Below are positions 17,860 to 24,406 of a DNA stretch of 64,000 bases, piece by piece. The DNA is taken from assembly GCA_963724695.1 (NCBI GenBank), contig CAVRVW010000011.1, positions 186,001 to 250,000 of the forward strand, written 5' to 3'. The notes below the pieces were generated by a model. That model saw nothing but the letters and a program-made list of their open reading frames with translations. It was not told the origin of the DNA and ran no database searches. A program made the translations under genes and the position numbers. The stretch's first letter is position 1. Each line of letters begins with the position of its first letter. The DNA is from CAVQFD01 sp963724695 (GTDB lineage Bacteria; Acidobacteriota; Vicinamibacteria; Vicinamibacterales; CAVVIG01).

Positions 17860-18948
17860 ATGCACTGGTTCGCGCGGTTTGTCGTTGCCTGCACGGTGGT
17901 GCTCGTCCTCGCGGGCAGCCTCGTGACCAGCACGGATTCCGGGCTGGCCGTCCCCGACTGGCCCACCACGTACGGCTGGAACATGTTCACCTTCCCGCCC
18001 TCGATGTGGGTGGGCGGCATCTTCTACGAGCACGGCCACCGGCTCATCGCGAGCACGGTCGGCTTCCTCACCATCATCCTTGCCGCCTGGCTGTGGCTCG
18101 CCGAGTCCAGGATCTGGTTGAAGCGGCTCGGTCTCGTCGCTCTCGCGGCGGTCATCGTGCAGGGACTGCTCGGCGGCCTGACGGTCATGTACTTTCTCCC
18201 GGCCCCGGTCTCCACCGCGCACGCGGGCCTCGCCGAGATCTTCTTCTGCCTGACGGTCGCCATTGCGCTCTTCACCTCGCCCGGTTGGCGCGCATCCGGA
18301 TCCCAGGTCGCGAAGGTCGATGACCGAGCGCTCAGGATCGTCGCCACCAGCACGACCGCGCTCGTGTACATCCAGATTCTCCTCGGAGCGACGATGCGGC
18401 ATACCGAAGCTGGTCTCGCGATCCCGGACTTCCCGTTGATGTTCGGCGGGCTGCTGCCGGATCGTTGGAATCCGCAGATCGCCATCCATTTCTCGCACCG
18501 GCTGGGCGCGGTGATCGTCAGCCTCGCGGCGCTCGCAACCACCAGCCACGTCTGGTATCACCACCGGGGCATCGGGGCGTTGACGCGCCCCGCCTTCCTG
18601 CTGGCGGGGCTGGTCGCCGTTCAGGTCACCCTCGGTGCATTCACGGTGCTCAGCGGCCTTCACGTCGCCGTCAACAGCGCGCACGTCGTGTGCGGCGCGC
18701 TCGTGCTCACGACGTCTCTCGTCATCACGTTGAGGAGTTGGCGGATCCGATTCGCAGATGTGGGTGCCGTCGATGGCGGGTCCACAGGACCCGCCCTACG
18801 GCTAGGCGCTGACGAGGCACGTTCTGGCGTGTCCACAGGGCCCGCCCTACGGTTCGGCGCGGACCAGGGCCGTTCACAGACGGCTCGTAGGCCGGGTCCT
18901 TTCGGACCCGGCGCGGTCGCTCACGACCCGACCGAGGCACGCCAGTGA
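17860..18948 (+). CDS. ctaA: heme A synthase
   Basis: COX15/CtaA-family inner-membrane enzyme that oxidises the heme O methyl group to the formyl of heme A. Eight helices are readable. Heme-binding histidines occur in the expected pairs: YEHGHRLIAS and TAHAGLAE in the first half, HFSHRLGAV and NSAHVVCG in the second, with the family DSGLAVPDWP and its echo EAGLAIPDFP. The start is the ATG at 17860, just after the repeat array. The family fold ends near LVITLRSWRIR. The last 65 residues (GGSTGPALRLG, STGPALRFG) are encoded by REP-like hairpins and look like a parasitic extension. The stop overlaps ctaB (GTGA). Confidence 0.92.
   Translation: MHWFARFVVACTVVLVLAGSLVTSTDSGLAVPDWPTTYGWNMFTFPPSMWVGGIFYEHGHRLIASTVGFLTIILAAWLWLAESRIWLKRLGLVALAAVIVQGLLGGLTVMYFLPAPVSTAHAGLAEIFFCLTVAIALFTSPGWRASGSQVAKVDDRALRIVATSTTALVYIQILLGATMRHTEAGLAIPDFPLMFGGLLPDRWNPQIAIHFSHRLGAVIVSLAALATTSHVWYHHRGIGALTRPAFLLAGLVAVQVTLGAFTVLSGLHVAVNSAHVVCGALVLTTSLVITLRSWRIRFADVGAVDGGSTGPALRLGADEARSGVSTGPALRFGADQGRSQTARRPGPFGPGAVAHDPTEARQ
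18775..18912. repeat. cluster of REP-like hairpins inside the ctaA 3' end
   Basis: Three units: GGCGGGTCC-ACA-GGACCCGCC-CTACG at 18775-18800, a partial copy at 18831-18852, and CGTAGGCCGGGTCC-TTTC-GGACCCGGC at 18886-18912. The same palindrome family appears at 22313-22371 and 49348-49378. The outer two units face each other. Here the repeats are translated as the ctaA tail. Confidence 0.8.
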
Positions 18949-19856
18949 AGTCTCGCTCCGGCGCCGACGTCGCCACAACGCCCCTGGCGGTTGGTGGACG
19001 GACTCCCGGACGCGTCGCGGACTTCGTCGCCCTCGCCAAGCCGCGGTTGAACGTGCTGGTCGTCGCCACCAGCGCCGCCGGGTACTACCTGGCCGGCGCG
19101 GACTCGCCGGCTCCGCTGCCGATGGCCGCGGCCGTCGCCGGTACCGCCCTGGTGGCTGGCGGCGCCGCCGTGCTGAACCAGCTGTTCGAGAGAGACACCG
19201 ACGCGCTCATGGTGCGCACCAGGTCGAGGCCCCTCGCGGATGGACGCCTCACGCCGCTCGACGCCTGGGTCTTCGGCCTGGCGCTGGCGGGCGCAGGGCT
19301 GCTCACGCTCTCCGTCGTGTCCGGGGCAGTCGCGGCGCTGCTCGCGCTCGCGACGATCGTCATCTACCTTGCGGTGTACACGCCCATGAAGCGGCGATCG
19401 TCGCTCTCGACGCTCGTCGGGGCTGTGCCGGGCGCCCTGCCGCCGCTCATCGGATGGGCCGCCAGTTCCGGGACGCTGTCGGTCGGCGGATGGTCGCTCT
19501 TCGCGATCGTCTTCCTCTGGCAGATTCCCCATTTCATGGCCATCGCCTGGATGTACCGCGACGACTACGGGCGCGCAGGGTTCCCGATGCTTCCCGTGGT
19601 CGAGCCCGACGGACGCCGGACCGGCCGGCAGGCGGTGGCGTACGCGGCCGCCCTGCTGCCCGTCAGCCTGGTGCCGACCATGGTGGGCATCAGCGGCCAG
19701 CTCTATTTCTGGCTGGCGATCGTTCTGGGCCTGGGCCTGATCGCGCTGGCCCTGCGCTTTGCCTTGCGTCGATCGGACAGCGCCGCGCGGATGCTGTTCT
19801 ACGGGTCCATCACCTACCTTCCGCTGTTATGGGCCGTGATGGTGCTGGACCATTGA
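18945..19856 (+). CDS. ctaB: heme O synthase (protoheme IX farnesyltransferase)
   Basis: UbiA-superfamily prenyltransferase that attaches farnesyl to heme B. The two Asp-rich sites are present: NQLFERDTDALMVRTRSRPL (N-x3-D-x2-D) near residue 75, and YRDDYGRAGFPML near residue 205. About nine helices; 303 residues, normal length. The GTG at 18945 overlaps the ctaA stop by 4 nt, so translation is coupled. With ctaA it completes the heme A pathway for the oxidase at 5-6.8 kb. Confidence 0.95.
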   Translation: MKSRSGADVATTPLAVGGRTPGRVADFVALAKPRLNVLVVATSAAGYYLAGADSPAPLPMAAAVAGTALVAGGAAVLNQLFERDTDALMVRTRSRPLADGRLTPLDAWVFGLALAGAGLLTLSVVSGAVAALLALATIVIYLAVYTPMKRRSSLSTLVGAVPGALPPLIGWAASSGTLSVGGWSLFAIVFLWQIPHFMAIAWMYRDDYGRAGFPMLPVVEPDGRRTGRQAVAYAAALLPVSLVPTMVGISGQLYFWLAIVLGLGLIALALRFALRRSDSAARMLFYGSITYLPLLWAVMVLDH

Positions 19857-20278
19857 GCGTTCACGATCTCCCGGCGGTCAACGCGACGCTCAACGCGATT
19901 TCCGGAGTGCTGCTGCTCGCGGGTTACCTGCTGATTCGGGCACGGCGCATCGACCAGCATCGTCGATGCATGCTGGCCGCCTTCGCCACCTCCACGCTGT
20001 TCCTCGCCTGCTACCTCGTGTATCACTACCAGGTCGGGTCCGTGCCCTTCGCGCGCCAGGGGATCGTGCGGCCGATCTACTTCGGCATACTCATTACCCA
20101 TGTCGTGCTGGCCGCGACCGTTCCGCCCCTGGCCCTGGTCACCCTGTCCAGGGGCCTTCAGGCACGCTTTGCCAAACACCGGGCCATCGCCCGCTGGACC
20201 CTTCCGATCTGGCTGTACGTCTCGGTGACGGGCGTGCTCGTGTACGTCCTGCTCTACCAGCCGACCTGGCTGCTGTAA
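19853..20278 (+). CDS. DUF420 family membrane protein (YozB/CtaM-like)
   Basis: Four-helix membrane protein of about 141 residues. Conserved features of DUF420 are visible: YLVYHYQVGS, RPIYFGILITHVVLA and the closing HRAIARWTLPIWLYVSVTGV. Homologues sit beside cytochrome oxidase assembly genes, and in Firmicutes CtaM is needed for aa3 activity, so an assembly role is likely. The TTG at 19853 overlaps the ctaB stop (TTGA). No better start is seen in the frame. Confidence 0.8.
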   Translation: MSVHDLPAVNATLNAISGVLLLAGYLLIRARRIDQHRRCMLAAFATSTLFLACYLVYHYQVGSVPFARQGIVRPIYFGILITHVVLAATVPPLALVTLSRGLQARFAKHRAIARWTLPIWLYVSVTGVLVYVLLYQPTWLL

Positions 20279-20300
20279 CCGCGCTATACTGGCGCGGTTA
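20276..20300 (+). promoter_or_regulatory. inverted repeat holding a TATACT box between DUF420 stop and TPR start
   Basis: TAACCGCGC and GCGCGGTTA are perfect 9-bp arms around TATACTG. The left arm contains the DUF420 stop codon and the right arm ends at the ATG of the next gene. TATACT (20285-20290) is a near-consensus -10 placed 9 nt before that ATG. No good -35 is seen. It could be an operator over a leaderless promoter, or a hairpin in read-through mRNA that hides the start. Confidence 0.5.
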
Positions 20301-21247
20301 TGGCTAGAAATCCCCTGCGGCTCGCCACGGCGCTCGTTGCGGTTCTGGTCGCCAGCGGACTCCTGGCCACGCAGGCAGTGGCCCAGCCGGGCCGCGTCGG
20401 CGGCCTCGTCCGCGACGAAGATGGCCAGCCCCTCAAGGGCGCCACGGTGCTGGCGGAGAATCCCAACTTCGGCGCGACGAGCTTTACGGCCACCACTGAC
20501 GAGCGGGGGCGCTTCTCGATGATCGGGCTGCGCCCGGGCCAGTGGCGGTTCGTCGCCCAGGCGCCAGGGCATGCGCCGACAATGTTCGAGATGCCGGTCA
20601 GGTCGGCCGGCACGTCGAACCCGCCGATCACGTTTACCCTGCGCAAGGCCGGCGTCATCATGGGGCCGCTGGGCAACCTGACAGCGAAGGACCTGCAGGC
20701 CGACCTCAACGCGGCCGATGCGCTCTTCAGCCAGCAGAAGTGGGACGAGGCGATCACCGCCTACCGCGCAATCCTGTCGAAGGCTGCGGTGATCAGCTCC
20801 ATCAACCTGCAGATCGGTGCGGCGTACCGGGCGAAGAAGGACTACGCCGCCGCGTTGGCCGCGTACAACGAGCTGTTGAAGGTCGACCCCCGGAGCGGGA
20901 AGGCGACGGTCGCCATCGCGGCGACACAGCTGGAGATGGGCGACCCGAAGGCCGCCGACGAGACACTGACGCGCGCGGCGGAGAGCGATGCCGCGGGACG
21001 CGAGGTCTTCTACGCGCTTGGCGAGCTCCGCTTGTCGCAGCGGCGGAATGACGAAGCGGCCCAGTGGTTCGTCAAGGCGTCGAGCGTGGATCCGTCCTGG
21101 GGCAAGCCCTTGTATCAACTCGCCCGCCTCGCGCTGGACAGGGGCGATAAGCCCGGCGCCTCCAAGTACCTGGGCGAGGCCCTGACCGTCGACCCCGTGT
21201 CGACCGAGGCGGCTCAGGCGCGAACCGAGCTCGACCGCCTGAAATAA
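20300..21247 (+). CDS. exported protein with carboxypeptidase-regulatory and TPR domains
   Basis: About 315 residues. A signal peptide (LATALVAVLVASGLLATQAV) leads to a beta-sandwich (RVGGLVRDEDGQPLKGATV ... RGRFSMIGLRPGQWRFVAQ), then about four TPR units from residue 130 (KWDEAITAYRAILSKAAV, DYAAALAAYNELLKVDP, PKAADETLTRAAES, KPGASKYLGEALTVDP). Likely periplasmic scaffold; no catalytic residues. The start is the ATG at 20300. The stop lies 1 nt before the TTG of the sulfatase gene, so they may be one transcript. Confidence 0.85.
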   Translation: MARNPLRLATALVAVLVASGLLATQAVAQPGRVGGLVRDEDGQPLKGATVLAENPNFGATSFTATTDERGRFSMIGLRPGQWRFVAQAPGHAPTMFEMPVRSAGTSNPPITFTLRKAGVIMGPLGNLTAKDLQADLNAADALFSQQKWDEAITAYRAILSKAAVISSINLQIGAAYRAKKDYAAALAAYNELLKVDPRSGKATVAIAATQLEMGDPKAADETLTRAAESDAAGREVFYALGELRLSQRRNDEAAQWFVKASSVDPSWGKPLYQLARLALDRGDKPGASKYLGEALTVDPVSTEAAQARTELDRLK

Positions 21248-21248
21248 A

Positions 21249-22349
21249 TTGGCCCGCCCCCTCCGGTACACCGCAATTCTGGTGCTGGTGGCGGCCTCTA
21301 CCGCGCTGGCCGCGTTTGGCGGGTGGCGCTTCGCACGAGCGTCGGCGCCGATCAGCGGCCCCGTCGTCCTCATTTCGGTCGACGCGCTGCGCGCCGATCG
21401 CCTGCCCGTCTACGGCTACACCGAGGGGAACACGCCGGCGATCGATGCACTGGCCGCTGACGGTCTCGTGTTCGATCGCGCATACGCCCACGCGCCGTTG
21501 ACGCTGCCCTCGCACGCGTCGCTGCTCTCGGGCCGTCTGCCGTTCGACACCGGCGTCCGCGACAACGCGGGCTTCGTCGTCGACGGGCGCAACAGGATGC
21601 TCGCGGAGATTCTCCGCGATCGCGGGTATGCGACCGGAGCGGTCGTGTCGTCCTTCGCGCTGCGCCGTCGGTCGGGCATCGACCAGGGGTTCACCTTCTT
21701 CGACGATGGCATGCCGGGAGCGTGGCGGGACGCCGCCACGGCGGAGCAGGTGGCAGAGCGGTGGCTCAGGTCGACGGGAACGCCCCGGGCCTTTCTGTTC
21801 CTCCACCTGTTCGGCCCGCACGGGCCACGGCGCTCCAGCGGCGCGTCGAATGGGAACGCCTACGACGGCGCGGTGTCGGAGGCCGACGAAGCAGTCGGCC
21901 GCCTGGTGAAGTATCTCAAGGCCAACCAGCTCTACGACCAGAGCACCATCGTCCTGCTGTCGGACCATGGCCAGGGCCTGGGAGACCACGGCGAGGACGC
22001 TCATGGCTTGCTCGTCTACGACGAAGCCCTGCGCGTCCCCCTCATCATCAAGCCGGCGGCGAGCGAGGAGTCCGGACGCCGGCTCTCGGCGCTGGTGCAA
22101 CTCGCCGACATCGCGCCAACGGTGCTCGATCTCGCCAAGGCTCCGGTCCCGGACGATCTCGCCGGGCAATCGCTCGCGCCGCTGCTTGCCGGCGACAACG
22201 GCTTCCCTGCCCGTCTCGTGTACTCGGAATCGATGTATCCCCATTACGCATTCGGCTGGAGCGGCCTGGCGACCGTGACCGACGGACGATTCCGCTACAT
22301 CGTGCCTTTCCCGGCGGGTCCAAAGGACCGCCCTACGAGAGCCCAGTAG
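21249..22349 (+). CDS. sulfatase-like hydrolase, catalytic part (interrupted by a repeat)
   Basis: Alkaline-phosphatase-superfamily enzyme anchored by an N-terminal helix (TAILVLVAASTALAAFGG). Metal ligands are visible in LISVDALRADRLPVYGY and LLSDHGQGLGDHGEDAHG. The nucleophile region reads PLTLPSHASLLSG, so the usual Cys/Ser of C-x-P-x-R sulfatases is replaced; Thr in TLPSH is the likely nucleophile, as in phosphotransferase relatives. The reading frame ends within a REP-like insertion (22313-22371) after GRFRYIVPFPA. The rest of the gene continues in another frame to 23154. Start codon TTG at 21249. Confidence 0.8.
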   Translation: MARPLRYTAILVLVAASTALAAFGGWRFARASAPISGPVVLISVDALRADRLPVYGYTEGNTPAIDALAADGLVFDRAYAHAPLTLPSHASLLSGRLPFDTGVRDNAGFVVDGRNRMLAEILRDRGYATGAVVSSFALRRRSGIDQGFTFFDDGMPGAWRDAATAEQVAERWLRSTGTPRAFLFLHLFGPHGPRRSSGASNGNAYDGAVSEADEAVGRLVKYLKANQLYDQSTIVLLSDHGQGLGDHGEDAHGLLVYDEALRVPLIIKPAASEESGRRLSALVQLADIAPTVLDLAKAPVPDDLAGQSLAPLLAGDNGFPARLVYSESMYPHYAFGWSGLATVTDGRFRYIVPFPAGPKDRPTRAQ

Positions 22350-22371
22350 GCCGGGCCTTGGACCCGGCCCG
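22313..22371. repeat. REP-like double hairpin splitting the sulfatase gene
   Basis: Two facing palindromes: GGCGGGTCC-AAA-GGACCGCCCTACG at 22313-22337 and GTAGGCCGGG...CCCGGCCC at 22346-22371. The protein family sequence would read from RYIV straight to ELYDHDTDP, so the insert of about 60 bp is extra and shifts the frame. It belongs to the same family as 18775-18912. Confidence 0.75.
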
Positions 22372-22380
22372 CAGATTCCG

Positions 22381-23154
22381 CGTGGCGCGGAGCTCTACGA
22401 CCACGACACTGACCCTCGTGAGCAGACGAATCTCGTTGGCGGGAACACGCCTCCTGCGCTCGCGGGCCTCGAGGACGCTCTCGTGGGTCTCACGTCGAAT
22501 GCGGCCGTGCCGGGTAGAACGGCGGTGTCGGCTGAGGAACACGAGCGCTACGAGTCGCTCGGGTATGTCGGCTCGACGCGATCGGCGTTTCAGGCAACCG
22601 CATCACTCCATGGAGACGGCCGCGTCGTTCATCCACGTGATAAGACGCGTCTGGTGAACACGTGGAGGGACGCGATGACCCAGGCGCTCGAGCGGGATTG
22701 GAGCGAAGCGCTCGTCAGCCTCAAGGCGGCGCTCGAACTCGAACCAGCGCACGCCGACCTGTGGGGCGAAGTGGCGCTGATGAGTGTCGCGGCCGGGCGA
22801 CACGCCGATGCCCTGGCCGCGGTCAAGGCACTGAACGCGTTGGATCCGACCCCCGCTGCCGCGAGCTACATCGAGGCCAGAGCCCTGCAAGGGCGTGGAC
22901 GTCATCAGCAGGCGGTGGCGGCCTTCGAGCTGGCGCTGACCGGGCAAGCGGATCCCGGCGCGAGGGCGATTCCGGGGATGCGGTCCGCCGCAGCCGAGAG
23001 CTTGATCCGGCTGTATCGCTACGAGGAAGCCGAGTACCTGTTCCTTGAGGAGGTCAAGCGGTTTCCGAACAACGCTCGGGCACGTGCGGGACTGGCGAGC
23101 CTCTACCAGGCGACTGGCCGCAGCGACGAAGCCGCCGCGGTGCTGGCGCAGTAG
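22381..23154 (+). pseudogene. sulfatase-like protein, C-terminal part with TPR domain
   Basis: Continues the sulfatase after the repeat: GAELYDHDTDPREQTNLVGN is the standard C-terminal sulfatase strand, then ERYESLGYVGS. TPR units follow (WSEALVSLKAALELEPAHAD, RHADALAAVKALNALDP, RHQQAVAAFELALTG, YEEAEYLFLEEVKRFPN). Together with 21249-22349 it would make one protein of about 610 residues. Without repair it has no convincing start; a GTG at 22483 lacks a clear ribosome site. Confidence 0.7.
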
Positions 23155-23156
23155 GG

Positions 23157-23205
23157 GGCTCAGAGTTTCAAATCGCAGATTTCAAATCGCAGATTTCAAA
23201 TTTTC
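23157..23205. repeat. short AT-rich word repeat
   Basis: Three tandem copies of TTTCAAATCGCAGA end in TTTCAAATTTTC, between the sulfatase and vapC stops. A convergent boundary, possibly a bidirectional termination zone. Confidence 0.7.
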
Positions 23206-23636
23206 GATGTGTCGAGCGGGTTCTTGAAGCTCAGGCCGGCGAATCGTGAGAAATCGCGATCCGTTGTGTAGAGCGTGGCGCCGTGCTCGACGGCGATGGC
23301 TGCGAGGGCAGCGTCCATGACCAGCGGGCCGGTCGCCTGCGCATCGCGCACGAGGTCCCCGAGCAACTGCCAATGACGGTCTCCGGGCTCCAGGACGCCT
23401 GCGCATGGGCACGCAAGCCAGGAGGCGACGACGCCCTGCGCTTCGGGCGCCGAAAGCGGGCGCTCGAACACTCTCGGGTTGGTGGCAATTCTCAAGAACC
23501 CCCAAAGCGTCAGCCACGTGAATCTCACGAGCTGATTGCCGGAAAGCGTGGCCTCGAGCCATGCCCGGCTGGCGGCGTGTTGGGACGCACGCGGGTGGTA
23601 GGCGTACAGCAGGAGGTTGGTGTCGATCAGGATCAA
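23196..23636 (-). CDS. vapC: PIN-domain toxin of a VapBC pair
   Basis: PIN ribonuclease of 146 residues, normally cleaving RNA when free of antitoxin. Acidic catalytic residues are in place: MILIDTNLLLYAY (Asp5), a middle Glu, and VMDAALAAIAVEHGATLYTT followed by DRDFSRF. The TTG start at 23636 overlaps the antitoxin stop (TTGA), the usual tight coupling. The last residues (NPLDTSKI) run into the word repeat. Confidence 0.92.
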   Translation of the reverse strand: MILIDTNLLLYAYHPRASQHAASRAWLEATLSGNQLVRFTWLTLWGFLRIATNPRVFERPLSAPEAQGVVASWLACPCAGVLEPGDRHWQLLGDLVRDAQATGPLVMDAALAAIAVEHGATLYTTDRDFSRFAGLSFKNPLDTSKI

Positions 23637-23881
23637 CGGTGGCGCGAGCCCTCGACCTGTTCGAGCAAGTCGCTGACGTTGTCGAGCTGAAGACCTGCTC
23701 GCAAGTCGCCCAGGTCCCGAGCCACGACGTGAAACGCAGCCCTTGGGCTGCTGCTCTTGCGCGCAGCGAGACCCCGCCTGAGGAAGTCGTTCACCGTGGC
23801 TCGGAACGACCGGCCAGAACGCCGTGCCTCGGTCGCCAACTTGGAGGCGACGTCATCGTCCAACGTCAGCGTCGTGCGCAC
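23633..23881 (-). CDS. vapB: ribbon-helix-helix antitoxin of the VapBC pair
   Basis: An 82-residue antitoxin. The N-terminal ribbon and helices (RTTLTLDDDVASKLATEARR, FRATVNDFLRRGL) form a DNA-binding ribbon-helix-helix; the rest (LRAGLQLDNVSDLLEQVEG) would wrap the toxin. The start is a GTG at 23881. A promoter with repeated CATCATGATG boxes lies immediately upstream, fitting autorepression by the complex. Confidence 0.9.
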   Translation of the reverse strand: MRTTLTLDDDVASKLATEARRSGRSFRATVNDFLRRGLAARKSSSPRAAFHVVARDLGDLRAGLQLDNVSDLLEQVEGSRHR

Positions 23882-23916
23882 ATCATGATGCTATTCAGTG
23901 CGCATCATGATGTCAA
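23882..23916 (-). promoter_or_regulatory. vapBC promoter with paired CATCATGATG operators
   Basis: On the minus strand TTGACA (23916-23911) and TAGCAT (23893-23888) are 17 nt apart. Palindromic CATCATGATG boxes overlap the spacer and the -10. The GTG start is 6 nt after the -10, so the transcript should be nearly or fully leaderless. The boxes are good candidates for VapB binding. Confidence 0.7.
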
Positions 23917-24406
23917 CCTGGGGCGACTCGCAGGCGCGCGGTCTTGGAGCCGCGTGCGGGTGGACCGCCCTGAGACAACCCAGGCAAGCGTCCGCCGCCT
24001 GCGCCGAAGCGCGTCGGTTAAACGCTCAGGAGAGGCTCGCAGCTCAGTAGATCTGACCGCAATCAAGCGGCTGCTGGATCGGGTATCTTTCGCCTCTAAA
24101 AAGTCACGCAGGGATCCAGACGATTGGATCAGCTGAATGGCGTCAGCCTGGCCGTTCGGCGAGATGTGGCCAAATCCCTCCAGAACCAGGCACTTGCGTC
24201 AATCTTCTGCGCCGGGCCTCGCGTCCCAAGCCCGGATTGAACAGGCGTTCAAAGGCTCCGGGGACGCGTTCCTGCCCTGGGACGAGGGCCCGCCACACCG
24301 TGACAAGCCGCGTTACTGCGGGTTGTAAGGTGTAACATACGAAAATTCGTGCCAGAGCCTGCCAACGCGGGCTGGCGACACATTTCTCTCTTGTCAGGAG
24401 GAGCCA
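23917..24406. other. 490-bp intergenic region before the TonB receptor
   Basis: Short open frames exist (for example 24137-24328 plus) but lack ribosome sites and family features. No tRNA, repeat or clear promoter could be supported. Base composition is somewhat less GC-rich near 24060-24110. It may hold a decayed gene, but I cannot name one. Confidence 0.35.

Noticed and set aside
19814..21373. A 519-codon minus-strand frame across DUF420 and the TPR gene
   Set aside because: Antisense shadow of well-supported plus-strand genes; no ribosome site or family signature.
24137..24328. 63-codon plus-strand ORF before the TonB receptor
   Set aside because: No ribosome site, no recognisable features and skewed composition; not supported as a gene.
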